Shown piece after piece: positions 34,433 to 43,171 of a stretch of DNA of 64,000 nt (position 1 is its first letter; every line of letters begins with the position of its first letter). The stretch comes from Tabrizicola sp. (GTDB taxonomy: Bacteria > Pseudomonadota > Alphaproteobacteria > Rhodobacterales > Rhodobacteraceae): the NCBI RefSeq assembly GCF_030694085.1, contig NZ_JAUXZE010000102.1, positions 62,001-126,000 on the forward strand, read 5' to 3'. The position numbers and the translations under genes were made by a program. The notes below the pieces were generated by a model. That model was not told the DNA's origin. It searched no databases and worked only from the letters and a program-made list of their open reading frames with translations.

Positions 34433-34813
34433 ATGCGCCTAGCCCCAGCCCTCGTCTTTCTCGCGGCTCCCGCCTGGGCCGAGCCGCCGCGCCTGTCACT
34501 TGTCTTTGGTGTTGATCGGCTGGACGCCCAGGCCGCGGACATCCCGGCGACCCGACGGATCGACGAAGAGCGCGGCTCGGCGCTTTACATCCGGCTCTCG
34601 CCCGGCTTCGACGCGGCGATGCGGGTTCTGACCACGACCCATGTCGGCGATACCGGAGACCTGCGGATCTGCGCAGAAACCGTGCTGGCGCCGGTCATCC
34701 AGGCCCCGATCGACGAAGCGGTCTTCGTCATCACCGACACGGATCCGGCCCGGATCGACCGGCTGCAGGCCCTGCTCTCGGGTCCGACCTGCGCCGAGGT
34801 GCCGGGGGGCTGA
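34433..34813 (+). CDS. Exported small protein resembling the SecDF P1-head domain
   Basis: 126 residues. A signal peptide (MRLAPALVFLAAPAWA) leads to a domain of about 105 residues. LYIRLSPGFDAAMRVLTTTHVGDTGDLRICAETVLAPVIQAPI (split: LTTTHVGDTGDL and ETVLAPVIQAPI) recalls the P1-head subdomain of SecD, where a similar strand-helix-strand with a VLSAPVI motif binds preproteins. It lacks any SecD membrane helices, so it would be a free periplasmic domain. One cysteine pair (C80-ish and C122-ish) could be oxidised. Function not established. Confidence 0.6.
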   Translation: MRLAPALVFLAAPAWAEPPRLSLVFGVDRLDAQAADIPATRRIDEERGSALYIRLSPGFDAAMRVLTTTHVGDTGDLRICAETVLAPVIQAPIDEAVFVITDTDPARIDRLQALLSGPTCAEVPGG

Positions 34814-34864
34814 TCTCTCGACACCGGCCCCGCGACCTGCGACTGTCCCGGGAAAGGAGCCACC

Positions 34865-35620
34865 ATGTCCGCAGACCCCCGCGCCCCCCGCCTTGCCGTC
34901 CTGATCGACGCCGACAACATCCCCGCCCGGCATATCGAGGCAGTTCTGGACGAACTTGCCACCTATGGCGAGCCTTCGGTGCGCAGGGTCTATGGCGACT
35001 GGTCCTCGCAGGCGCTGTCGCAGTGGAAGGAAAAGGCCCGCAGCCTGGGCCTGGTGATGCACCAGCAGTCCGCCAACACCAAGGGCAAGAACGCCAGCGA
35101 CATCGGCCTGGTGATCGACGCGATGGACATTTTGCACCTGGGCAAGGTCGATGGCTTCGTCCTGGTGTCATCCGACAGCGACTTCACCCGCCTTGCCAGC
35201 CGCATCCGCGAGGACGGGTTGCAGGTGATCGGCGTCGGCGAAGAGAAGACCCCGGAATCGCTGCGCAAGGTCTGCAACCGCTTCATCTTCCTGGAAAACA
35301 TCGCCGCCGCCCCCGATGCGTCCCGTGCTGCCGACCCTGCGCGCACCGCGAAAGAGTCCGCAAAGCCCGCCGAACCTGCGCCTGAAAAGCAGCCGCCGTC
35401 GAAAGCGATCCCGCTGGTCCTGGCCGCAATGAAGAAGATCGGGATCGAAGAGGACAGCTATTCCCTTGGCCAGTTGGGCCAGGTCCTGACCCAGCTTTAC
35501 CCGGACTTCGACAGCCGCAGCTACGGCAGCGCCCGGCTGTCGGACCTGCTGAAACGCACGGGCCGGTTCGAGGTGCAGAAGGGCGAAGGCAACCACCTCG
35601 TCGTGCGCGACAAGGCGTGA
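34865..35620 (+). CDS. NYN (PIN-like) RNase-fold protein with OST-HTH/LOTUS domain
   Basis: 251 residues, preceded by GGGAAAGGAGCC. The N-terminal NYN domain (residues about 10-150) shows the acidic metal-binding set: LIDADNIPARH, KNASDIGLVIDAMDIL and VLVSSDSDFTRLASRI. A proline/alanine-rich linker leads to a C-terminal OST-HTH (LOTUS) domain, LVLAAMKKIGIEEDSYSLGQLGQVL to the end, which binds RNA or protein partners. The architecture predicts a small RNA-processing or RNA-decay nuclease. The stop codon lies inside a 16-bp tandem repeat. Confidence 0.88.
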   Translation: MSADPRAPRLAVLIDADNIPARHIEAVLDELATYGEPSVRRVYGDWSSQALSQWKEKARSLGLVMHQQSANTKGKNASDIGLVIDAMDILHLGKVDGFVLVSSDSDFTRLASRIREDGLQVIGVGEEKTPESLRKVCNRFIFLENIAAAPDASRAADPARTAKESAKPAEPAPEKQPPSKAIPLVLAAMKKIGIEEDSYSLGQLGQVLTQLYPDFDSRSYGSARLSDLLKRTGRFEVQKGEGNHLVVRDKA

Positions 35621-35661
35621 AACTCGGGTGGCGTGAAACTCGGGTGGCGTGACATTCGGGG
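35614..35661 (+). repeat. 16-bp tandem repeat (three units)
   Basis: The unit GGCGTGAAACTCGGGT occurs twice perfectly and a third time with three changes (GGCGTGACATTCGGGG). The first unit contains the TGA stop of the NYN/OST-HTH gene, and in every unit the TGA is in the same position. It fills the gap to the convergent LysR gene. Confidence 0.85.
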
Positions 35662-35667
35662 CGTCAC

Positions 35668-36534
35668 CTAGAAGATCGTCGCCAACCAGCCCGCGAAGAC
35701 CTCTACTGCCGGGCGTCGCGGGCCGCGGGGCAGGACCACCGCATAGGTAACCACCGGCAGCCCGCCCAGTGGCAGGCGCACCAGCCGTCCAGCCTCCAGA
35801 TCGGCCCGGCAGATGATCTCGGTCGCCGTGCCCGCGCCCAGACCCTGACGGCAGGCCGACATCTCCAGGTGCGGGCTGCCCACCTCCACCCGCTTCAGGC
35901 GGGTGACATCCAGACCGGTGCCAGCAACCTCGGCCAGTTCCCAGTGCTTGTCGGCCCCGATCACCCAGGGCATGTCCTGCGGATGCATCCCCGATGCGGC
36001 CAGCGCGGGCGCGCAGACCGCAATCACCTGCGACCGGCACAGCGGCCTGATTTCATCCTCCGGCGCCTCGACCCAGCCATCGGACAGCGCCCGGATCGCC
36101 ATGTCGAACCCGTCGCGGGCCAGGTCCAGTTTGGAAGGGCTTGGTGACAGTGCCACCTCGACACCGGGGTGCCTGGCCCAGAACTCCGGCAGGCGCGGCA
36201 TGACATGGGTTTCGGCGATGAAGGTTGTGGTCGTGACCCGCACCACCCTCCGCGCCTCGGCCTCGCGCAGCGCCGCGATCCCGGCGGCCACCGTGCCGAA
36301 CCCGTCGTCCAACGCGCGGGCAAGCCGCTCGCCCGCTTCGGTCAGCACCACCGTCCGCCCTGCCCGGCGCACCAGCGGCACCCCCAATTCTGCCTCAAGG
36401 CCGCGCACGGCCTGCGTGACCGCCGCATGGGTGACGTTCAACGCCCGCCCCGCTTCGGCAAAACTGCCGCTGCGGGCCGTGGCGTCAAAAGCCCGCAGCG
36501 CCGACAGCGACGGAAGCTCTCGCCAACGCAACAT
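35668..36534 (-). CDS. LysR-family transcriptional regulator
   Basis: 288 residues. The N-terminal helix-turn-helix reads LSALRAFDATARSGSFAEAGRALNVTHAAVTQAVRGLEAELG over residues about 9-50, as in GcvA-type LysR proteins. The C-terminal effector-binding domain follows from about residue 95, with HLEMSACRQGLGAG. It is convergent with the NYN gene and divergent from the small ORF at 36630. GcvA-like members often control amino-acid genes; target unknown. Confidence 0.92.
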   Translation of the reverse strand: MLRWRELPSLSALRAFDATARSGSFAEAGRALNVTHAAVTQAVRGLEAELGVPLVRRAGRTVVLTEAGERLARALDDGFGTVAAGIAALREAEARRVVRVTTTTFIAETHVMPRLPEFWARHPGVEVALSPSPSKLDLARDGFDMAIRALSDGWVEAPEDEIRPLCRSQVIAVCAPALAASGMHPQDMPWVIGADKHWELAEVAGTGLDVTRLKRVEVGSPHLEMSACRQGLGAGTATEIICRADLEAGRLVRLPLGGLPVVTYAVVLPRGPRRPAVEVFAGWLATIF

Positions 36535-36629
36535 ACAAGTTCAACTTTCGTCCCAAGGAAATTCCTGAGTCGGATTATGCCACGTTTCATGGCAAACCAA
36601 AGGGGCAATCCTGCTACGGGACGTAAGCC

Positions 36630-36836
36630 ATGCACGGCGTCAACCTTGACCTTCTCCGCACCCTTCCGCATCATCCCGACGGGCGGCTCAAGGACCCGCA
36701 CGCCCACCACCGGGCCGAGCACCTTGCGGCGCTAAAGGCGGAACGCTCCTTGCGGCGGCAGTCAGCCCTGTCGCGGCTTCGGCAACTGCTGCGGTGGCCT
36801 GCGCGGGGTCGGAAAATGTCCGCGCCTTGCAACTGA
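36630..36836 (+). CDS. Small basic protein, hypothetical
   Basis: 68 residues, not recognised. It is rich in His, Arg and Leu with an HPDGRLKDPHAHHRAEHL segment and a basic C-terminal helix (SLRRQSALSRLRQLLRW). Codon choice follows the GC-rich third-position bias of the genome, and it is divergent from the LysR gene, both of which favour a real gene. The ribosome site (GGGACG) is weak. It has no membrane span or signal peptide. Confidence 0.45.
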   Translation: MHGVNLDLLRTLPHHPDGRLKDPHAHHRAEHLAALKAERSLRRQSALSRLRQLLRWPARGRKMSAPCN

Positions 36837-36906
36837 TGCTCTTCGATGACTTCGTCACTCATGGCTGGACCCCCGCGACGAGAAGACGAAGTCGCACGAG
36901 GAGCCG

Positions 36907-37389
36907 TCACTCCACCTCGACCGTGACCCAGGTCTCGAAGCACACCCCGTTCGCCAGCGCCATCACCCCGATCGTTGCCCGCCCGCCCAGACCCCGCTCT
37001 GGCCCGAAGACCTCGACGAACAGGTCCGACAGGCCCGAGGACACCTTGTGCACCTCCTCGAACTCGGGCGTGCAGACGACAAAGTTCAGACTGCGGACAA
37101 TCCCCTTCACCCGGTCCAGCGATCCTACCGCCTGCCGGATGCCGCCCAGTACGTTCAGCCCGGTCCGCCGCGCCGCCTGGTAGCCTTGTTCAATGGTCAC
37201 GTTCTGGCCAAGGCGCCCCTTGTGGGTGATCTCTGCCCCGATCTGCGCGACGTGGCCGGACAGGAACAGCAGGCTGCCGACCCGGTGATAGGGTTTCATC
37301 GTTCCGTAATCTGCCCCGTAATAGCCGTCGCGGTCGAAGTCGGGGATATCAAGGCCCATGTCGAGGGCCAGCCGTTCGGGTAGGGTCAT
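36907..37389 (-). CDS. RidA/YjgF-family protein
   Basis: 160 residues, longer than E. coli RidA (128) through an N-terminal extension of about 30 residues. The RidA core shows LLFLSGHVAQ, YQAARRTGLNVLGGIRQAVGSLDRV, and a C-terminal segment GRATIGVMALANGVCFETWVTVEVE in which RidA normally has R-x-x-V and the substrate arginine. GGRATIGV keeps the arginine. RidA deaminates reactive enamines/imines. This long form belongs to the broader Rid group, where activities vary. Confidence 0.88.
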   Translation of the reverse strand: MTLPERLALDMGLDIPDFDRDGYYGADYGTMKPYHRVGSLLFLSGHVAQIGAEITHKGRLGQNVTIEQGYQAARRTGLNVLGGIRQAVGSLDRVKGIVRSLNFVVCTPEFEEVHKVSSGLSDLFVEVFGPERGLGGRATIGVMALANGVCFETWVTVEVE

Positions 37390-37477
37390 GTCGGTCTCCT
37401 TCGCCGCGACCCTGCCCCTCCCGATGATTCGCCGCTATCCTTAATCGGTTGCAGCCCATCCGCGCGTATGTACGGAA

Positions 37478-37498
37478 TCCATACGGTTTCCATATGGA
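37478..37498. promoter_or_regulatory. Inverted repeat upstream of LLM oxidoreductase gene
   Basis: TCCATA and TATGGA are separated by 9 bases within the 261-base gap between ridA and the LLM gene, which is less GC-rich than its surroundings. It lies 152 bases before the LLM ATG. It could be an operator for either gene. The rest of this gap shows nothing I can name. Confidence 0.3.
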
Positions 37499-37650
37499 CG
37501 GAATACCTGGAAACGGGTGCCGTCCGGGCGAATTAATCCAAAGGCCGCAAGCACTTCGCCCGTCGCGTGCGCCGCTGAACCGCTCCTCTCTCGAAATCCA
37601 CATTCATTTGTCGCCGACCGCTCCCTACCTTGTGGACAAAGGAGCTTCCC

Positions 37651-38688
37651 ATGACCCAGCTATCCCTAGGCCTCGACACCTTCGGCGACGTGACGGTCGG
37701 CCCCGAGGGCCAGCCGCAATCTATGGACCGAGTGCTGCGCGAGGTCCTTGACCAAGCCACGCTCGCGGACGAGATCGGCATTGACTTCATAGGCTTGGGC
37801 GAACACCACCGCCCCGATTTCGCGATCTCCGCGCCGGAGATCGTGTTGGCCGCCATCGCCGGGCGAACGCATCGCATCAAGCTGGGGACTGCCGTCACCG
37901 TGCTGTCCACCGACGACCCGGTCCGGGTCTTCCAGCGCTTTTCCACGCTGAACGCGCTGTCGAACGGCCGGGCCGAGCCGATCCTGGGGCGCGGGTCCTT
38001 CACCGAAAGCTACCCGCTCTTCGGGCACGAGTTGCACGATTACGACCAGCTTTTCGAGGAACGGCTGGACCTCTTCGCCCACCTTCTGCGGGAACCCCGG
38101 GTGACCTGGTCCGGCCAGACCCGTAGCCCCTTGAATAATCAGCCGGTTTTCCCGCAACTCGGTCAACCGATGACTGTGTGGGTCGGGGTCGGCGGCAGCC
38201 CGGAAAGCGTTGTGCGCGTGGTCCGGCAGGACCTGCAACTGATGCTTGCGATCATCGGCGGCGATGCCTCGCGCTTTGCACCCTACGTCGACCTCTACCA
38301 GCGCGCCAGCGCCCAGCTGGGCAAGCCAATGCGGCCGATTGGCGTCCACTCCCCCGGCTTCGTCGCGGAAACCGATGAAAAAGCGCAGGAAATCCTGTGG
38401 CCGCACTATGCCGACATGTTCGGTCGGATCGGCCGTGAGCGGGGTTGGCCCCCGGTCACCAAGGATCGCTACCTTAACGAAGTCCATCAGGGTGCACTGT
38501 ATGTTGGCAGTCCCGAGACGGTGGCCCGCAAGATCGCAAGGACGGTGAAGACCCTGGGCATCCAGCGTTTCGACATGAAATATTCGACCGGCCCGGTGCC
38601 GCATGTCGACCTGATGGAGTGCATCCGGCTTTATGGAGAGAAGGTCATTCCGATGGTGCAGGAGATGCTCGCCGACAAGGCCGCCTGA
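37651..38688 (+). CDS. LLM-class flavin-dependent oxidoreductase
   Basis: 345 residues from the ATG at 37651, which has AAGGAG seven bases upstream; the ATG at 37630 is less likely. The luciferase-like barrel is seen in IGLGEHHRPDFAISAPEIVLAAIAGRT (split: GLGEHHRPDF and APEIVLAAIAG), LGTAVTVLSTDDPVRVFQRFSTLNALSNGRAEPILGRGS (split: STDDPVRVFQ and NGRAEPILGRGS) and VGSPETVARKI. Members use FMNH2 or F420; this subgroup usually needs a flavin reductase. Substrate unknown. Confidence 0.9.
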   Translation: MTQLSLGLDTFGDVTVGPEGQPQSMDRVLREVLDQATLADEIGIDFIGLGEHHRPDFAISAPEIVLAAIAGRTHRIKLGTAVTVLSTDDPVRVFQRFSTLNALSNGRAEPILGRGSFTESYPLFGHELHDYDQLFEERLDLFAHLLREPRVTWSGQTRSPLNNQPVFPQLGQPMTVWVGVGGSPESVVRVVRQDLQLMLAIIGGDASRFAPYVDLYQRASAQLGKPMRPIGVHSPGFVAETDEKAQEILWPHYADMFGRIGRERGWPPVTKDRYLNEVHQGALYVGSPETVARKIARTVKTLGIQRFDMKYSTGPVPHVDLMECIRLYGEKVIPMVQEMLADKAA

Positions 38689-38694
38689 TCAGGC

Positions 38695-38722
38695 GTAGGG
38701 TGGGCGATATCGCCCACCCTAC
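38695..38722. repeat. Perfect 28-bp palindrome, copy 2 (bidirectional terminator candidate)
   Basis: The arm GTAGGGTGGGCGAT is followed by its exact reverse complement, identical to the core of 16357-16388. It begins 6 bases after the LLM stop and contains the TAG stop of trhO (38719-38721). The shared sequence extends beyond the palindrome on one side (CTACTCTnGCGC in both copies). Confidence 0.75.
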
Positions 38723-39630
38723 TCTGGCGCAAATCCCAGATGTTGGGTCCCTCGCTGTGCAGCAAGCAACATCTGGCGGTGCCGCTCGCGGAAGCGCGTC
38801 CGGTCCTTGGCCGAATACTCTTCGGCGCAAGCCGGGCAGCAGACACCTTCCTCGTAGGACGGATCCGTCTGGTCCGTTTCTGTCACCGGTCTCCGGCAGG
38901 CGCCGCAGACCTGAAGGCCGCCGGGCACCAGCCCATGCCCAACCGACACCCGATCATCGAAGACAAAGCACTGCCCCTGCCAGAGGCTCTGCTGCTCGGG
39001 GACCTCCTCCAGATACTTCAGGATTCCGCCCTTCAGATGGAAGACCTGGTTAACCCCTTGACCCAGAAGATAATTCGTCGATTTCTCGCAGCGGATGCCC
39101 CCGGTGCAGAACATCGCGATCCGCTTGCCAGCAAACCGGTCGCGGTTGGCCTGCCACCAGTCTGGAAACGCGCCAAATGCCTTCGTCCCCGGATCCACCG
39201 CGCCCTGAAAGGTGCCGATGGCGACCTCGTAATCGTTGCGGGTGTCGATCACCACTGTATCGGGGTCCAAGATCAGATCGTTCCACTCCGACGGCGCGAC
39301 GTAGTTGCCCACCCGCGCAAGGGGGTCCACGTCCGGCTGCCCCATCGTCACGATCTCGCGCTTCAGCTTCACCTTCATTCGGCCGAATGGCATTGTCTCG
39401 GCGGGGCTTTCCTTCCACTCCAACCCGTCGCAGCCCGGCAAGGCCCGGATCGCGGCGAGTGCCGTGTCGATCCCTGCACGCGAACCCGCGATGGTCCCGT
39501 TGATCCCCTCGGGCGCCAGGAGAAGCGAACCCTTAACCCCCTGCGCCTGACACAGGTGCAGAAGCCCCGGCTTCAAGGCGGCGGGGTCGGGGAAGCGGGT
39601 GAAGTGATATAGTGCGGCGACGGTCAGCAT
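38719..39630 (-). CDS. trhO: tRNA uridine(34) hydroxylase, rhodanese family (YceA/TrhO)
   Basis: 303 residues from the ATG at 39630, preceded by AAAGGGGAGG; a longer open frame extends into pncA antisense and is not used. TrhO makes 5-hydroxyuridine at tRNA position 34. The N-terminal domain includes LLLAPEGINGTIAGS. The rhodanese domain has the active-site loop MFCTGGIRCEKST, with C175 as nucleophile and C181. The stop codon is supplied by the dispersed palindrome. Confidence 0.92.
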   Translation of the reverse strand: MLTVAALYHFTRFPDPAALKPGLLHLCQAQGVKGSLLLAPEGINGTIAGSRAGIDTALAAIRALPGCDGLEWKESPAETMPFGRMKVKLKREIVTMGQPDVDPLARVGNYVAPSEWNDLILDPDTVVIDTRNDYEVAIGTFQGAVDPGTKAFGAFPDWWQANRDRFAGKRIAMFCTGGIRCEKSTNYLLGQGVNQVFHLKGGILKYLEEVPEQQSLWQGQCFVFDDRVSVGHGLVPGGLQVCGACRRPVTETDQTDPSYEEGVCCPACAEEYSAKDRTRFRERHRQMLLAAQRGTQHLGFAPE

Positions 39631-39730
39631 AGCCTCCCCTTTGCGCCGAAGCTTCCCGAATTTCAAGCGCTTCGCTTGACGCTTTCCTCCCCCGGACTTA
39701 CCCAAGGAGGATAACCACGGGGAGGCCGCC

Positions 39731-40339
39731 ATGAGACCCGCAACCGAAGCCCTGATCGTGATCGACGTGCAGAACGACTTCTGCCCCGGCGGCGCGCTGG
39801 CAGTGGCGGGGGGTGACGAAATCATAAGCCGGATCAACGGTTTGATGGAAGCTTTTGCCACGGTGGTCCTGACTCAGGACTGGCATCCAGCAGACCATGC
39901 TTCGTTCGCGGCGAACCATTCGGGCGCCCAGCCCTTCAGCCTGACGACGATGCCCTACGGCCCTCAGGTGCTTTGGCCGACCCATTGCGTGCAGGGGACA
40001 AAGGGCGCCGAGTTCCATGCCGCCCTTCGCACCGTTCCGGCTCAACTGGTCATCCGCAAGGGCTTTCGCCCGCAGATCGACAGCTATTCGGCGTTCTTTG
40101 AGAACGACCACAGCACCGCAACCGGGCTTGAGGGCTACCTGCGCAGCCGGGGGGTGACGGCAGTTACGCTGGTTGGCTTGGCCACCGACTACTGCGTCGC
40201 CTATTCGGCGCTGGATGCGGCACGGCTGGGGTTCAAGGCTACGGTTCTGGAGGGTGCCTCCCGGGCCATCGACCTGAATGGCAGCCTGGCCGAGGCGCGG
40301 GACAAGATGCGCGCCGCCGGCGTGGCGCTGGAGGCATAG
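39731..40339 (+). CDS. pncA: Nicotinamidase
   Basis: 202 residues. It deaminates nicotinamide to nicotinate for NAD salvage. The catalytic triad is readable as D12 (VIDVQNDFCPGG), K110 (VIRKGF) and C155 (ATDYCVAYSA). Metal ligands lie in TQDWHP (D50, H52) and WPTHC (H85). GLATDYCV is the isochorismatase-fold cysteine loop. Its TAG stop is directly followed by the pncB ATG, so the pair forms a two-gene salvage operon. Confidence 0.95.
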   Translation: MRPATEALIVIDVQNDFCPGGALAVAGGDEIISRINGLMEAFATVVLTQDWHPADHASFAANHSGAQPFSLTTMPYGPQVLWPTHCVQGTKGAEFHAALRTVPAQLVIRKGFRPQIDSYSAFFENDHSTATGLEGYLRSRGVTAVTLVGLATDYCVAYSALDAARLGFKATVLEGASRAIDLNGSLAEARDKMRAAGVALEA

Positions 40340-41632
40340 ATGGTGGACATCGCGACACGGGTCTGGAACCACAAGTGGAAGATCGACCCCATCGTGCGGT
40401 CGCTGATCGACACTGATTTCTACAAGCTATTGATGTGCCAGTCAATTTTCCGAAACAAGCCGGACACGACGGTGGTGTTCAGCCTGATCAACCGATCCAC
40501 CAAGGTGCGCCTGGCGGACCTGATCGACGAGGGCGAACTGCGCGAACAGCTGGACCATGTGCGGTCGCTTTCCCTGACCCGTGGCGAAAGCACATGGCTG
40601 CGAGGGAACACCTTCTACGGCAAGCGGCAGATGTTCCGGTCGGATTTCATGGAGTGGTTCGAGGGCCTGCGGCTTCCCGCCTATCACCTGGAAAAGCGCG
40701 ATGGCCAGTTCGAGCTGACCTTCGAAGGCCGCTGGCCCGAGGTCATGCTGTGGGAAATCCCGGCGCTGGCCGTGCTGATGGAGTTGCGCAGCCGCGCTGT
40801 CCTGCACGACATGGGCCGGTTCGAGTTGCAGGTGCTTTACGCCCGGGGCATGACCCGGCTTTGGGAGAAGATCGAACGCCTCAGGGGGATCGAGGGCCTG
40901 AAGATCGCCGATTTCGGCACCCGGCGGCGGCACGGGTTCCTTTGGCAGGACTGGTGCGTCCAGGCAATGCAGGAGGGGCTGTGCGGAAAGTTCATCGGCA
41001 CCTCGAACTGCCTGATCGCCAAAAGCCGGGATGTGGAAGCGATCGGAACCAATGCCCACGAACTCCCCATGGTCTACAGCGCACTTGCGGACACCGACGA
41101 AGATCTGCGCCAGGCGCCGTACCGAGTGCTGGCAGACTGGCAGGACGAGCACGAGGGCAATCTGCGGATCATCCTGCCCGATACCTATGGCACCGAGGGC
41201 TTCCTGAAGAACGCGCCGGACTGGCTGGCGGGCTGGACGGGCATCCGCATCGACTCGGGTGATCCGGCCACGGGGGCCGAGACGGCGATCCGCTGGTGGC
41301 AGGAGCGCGGCGAGGACCCGCGCCAGAAGCTTGTGATCTTCTCGGATGGTCTGGACGTCGAGAAGATCGAAGAGCTTTACGCCCGGTTCAACGGTCGGGT
41401 GAAGGTTTCCTTTGGGTGGGGCACGATGTTGACCAACGATTTCCGGGGATTGGTCGCGGGCGATGCGCTGGCGCCGTTCAGCCTGGTCTGCAAGGCGCTT
41501 TCGGCGAACGGGCGACCGACGGTCAAGCTGTCGGACAACCCCGCCAAGGCGATGGGCCCGGCGGACGAGATCGAACGCTACAAGCGGGTCTTCGGCGTGG
41601 GTGAACAGCAGGTGCAAGAGGTCGTGGTCTGA
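40340..41632 (+). CDS. pncB: Nicotinate phosphoribosyltransferase
   Basis: 430 residues, normal length. It joins nicotinate with PRPP to give nicotinate mononucleotide. Landmarks are DPIVRSLIDTDFYKLLMCQ, the catalytic-histidine region in the middle, ADFGTRRRHGFLWQD, FIGTSNCLIA, IRIDSGDPATGAETAIRWW, and the C-terminal LSDNPAKAMGPADEIERYKRVFG (split: LSDNPAKAMGP, IERYKRVFG). It begins with no gap after pncA and takes that gene's product. Confidence 0.95.
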   Translation: MVDIATRVWNHKWKIDPIVRSLIDTDFYKLLMCQSIFRNKPDTTVVFSLINRSTKVRLADLIDEGELREQLDHVRSLSLTRGESTWLRGNTFYGKRQMFRSDFMEWFEGLRLPAYHLEKRDGQFELTFEGRWPEVMLWEIPALAVLMELRSRAVLHDMGRFELQVLYARGMTRLWEKIERLRGIEGLKIADFGTRRRHGFLWQDWCVQAMQEGLCGKFIGTSNCLIAKSRDVEAIGTNAHELPMVYSALADTDEDLRQAPYRVLADWQDEHEGNLRIILPDTYGTEGFLKNAPDWLAGWTGIRIDSGDPATGAETAIRWWQERGEDPRQKLVIFSDGLDVEKIEELYARFNGRVKVSFGWGTMLTNDFRGLVAGDALAPFSLVCKALSANGRPTVKLSDNPAKAMGPADEIERYKRVFGVGEQQVQEVVV

Positions 41633-41636
41633 GCCG

Positions 41637-43115
41637 TCAGAAGACGGTGTTCATGACCAGGAACAGCACTGCCGACAGCGCCGCCGTCATGGGCACGGTG
41701 ACGACCCAGGCCGCCCCGATCGACAGGACATGCGCGCGGCGCACGAGCTTGCGACGTCGACGCTCGTCCGGCAGAATCGGCGTTCCCTTTTGCAGGTTCA
41801 GCGCCCGCGCCCGCCGCTCGGCGTGCCATTCGCGGTAGAAGCCGACCCCGAACACCCCGCCCACGGCGATATGGGTCGACGACACCGGCAGCCCCAGCCA
41901 CGAGGCGAAGATCACGGTGATCGCAGCCGACAGGGCCACGCAATAGGCGCGCAGGGGGTTCAGCTTGGTGATCTCTTGCCCGACCATACGGATCAGTTTC
42001 GGGCCGAACAGCAGCAGACCGAAAGAAATGCCGAAAGCCCCGATCGTCATGACCCAAAGCGGGATGGACACCTTGGCAGCGGTTCCCTGATCCTGGACGG
42101 CGTGGACGATGGCGGCAAGCGGCCCCACCGCATTGGCGACGTCGTTGGCCCCATGTGCAAAGGACAGCAGCGCCGCAGACATGATCAGCGGCACGGCGAA
42201 CAGCTTCTTCAGCGATTTCTTGCGGTTCTCCAGACCCTCGGATTGGCGGATGATGATCGGGCGCATCACAAGCGTGACGAGGACGCCGATCACGAGGCCG
42301 ATCAGCGCGGCATTGCCCAGCGAGATGTCGAAAAGCCGCTTCAGCCCTTTCAGTGCCAGATAGGTCGCAAAGGTTCCGGCCATGATACCGATCAGGGCAG
42401 GCACCCAGCGTCTGGCCGCGCCGATCTTGTCGGGGACATCGTTGATCCTGGCCTTGATGAAGGCAAGGAACAGGGCGGCAACGACGCCTCCCATGACGGG
42501 AGAGATAACCCAGCTGGCCGCGATCTGACTCATCTTGGCCCAGTCCACGGCCCCAAAGCCTGCGGCCATGATCCCCGCACCCATCACCCCGCCCACGATG
42601 GAGTGGGTGGTCGAAACCGGAGCACCCATCCAGGTCGCAAGATTCAACCACAGGGCCGACGCGATCAGCGCCGACATCATCGCCCAGATGAAGGTGTCGG
42701 GGTCCGCCACCGCGTCGGGTGCGACGATCCCACCCGAGATGGTGCTGACCACGTCGCCGCCGGCAATCAGCGCGCCCAGCGTCTCGAAGACGACGGCGAT
42801 GACCAGCGCGCCGCCCATCGTCAGGACCTTGGCCCCGACGGCAGGACCCATGTTGTTGGCGACATCGTTCGCGCCGATGTTCAGCGCCATATAGGCCCCG
42901 AACGCAGCGGCTGCCACGATGATCAGGGTGCCGGACTGGTTGCCCATCAGCACGAAGGCAAACAGCGCGCAAAGCACGACGAAGACGAAAGCGATGCCGG
43001 TGGCGACCACCGGCTTGCCGATGGCAGCCGTGGCGGCCTCAAGCTGGCTGAACCGCGCAAGGTCCTTGTCCAGCGTCTTCCACTGGTTCACCCGGGGGTC
43101 GGCCTCGTCTGTCAT
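41637..43115 (-). CDS. pit: Inorganic phosphate transporter, PiT family
   Basis: 492 residues with about ten or eleven hydrophobic segments. Both copies of the inverted-repeat signature are present: GANDVANNMGPAVGAK in the N-terminal half and GANDVANAVGPLAAI in the C-terminal half. GLPVSSTHIAVGGVFGVGFYR and GAPVSTTHSIVGGVMGAG are the paired second motifs. It carries phosphate (often as a metal-phosphate complex) with protons or sodium. A short cytoplasmic N-terminal extension precedes the first helix. It is convergent with pncB with only a 4-base gap. Confidence 0.94.
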   Translation of the reverse strand: MTDEADPRVNQWKTLDKDLARFSQLEAATAAIGKPVVATGIAFVFVVLCALFAFVLMGNQSGTLIIVAAAAFGAYMALNIGANDVANNMGPAVGAKVLTMGGALVIAVVFETLGALIAGGDVVSTISGGIVAPDAVADPDTFIWAMMSALIASALWLNLATWMGAPVSTTHSIVGGVMGAGIMAAGFGAVDWAKMSQIAASWVISPVMGGVVAALFLAFIKARINDVPDKIGAARRWVPALIGIMAGTFATYLALKGLKRLFDISLGNAALIGLVIGVLVTLVMRPIIIRQSEGLENRKKSLKKLFAVPLIMSAALLSFAHGANDVANAVGPLAAIVHAVQDQGTAAKVSIPLWVMTIGAFGISFGLLLFGPKLIRMVGQEITKLNPLRAYCVALSAAITVIFASWLGLPVSSTHIAVGGVFGVGFYREWHAERRARALNLQKGTPILPDERRRRKLVRRAHVLSIGAAWVVTVPMTAALSAVLFLVMNTVF

Positions 43116-43171
43116 GGAATCGTTACCCCGCCGTTACGTTCGGGGCGGTGAATATCTGTTCGACTACCCCG

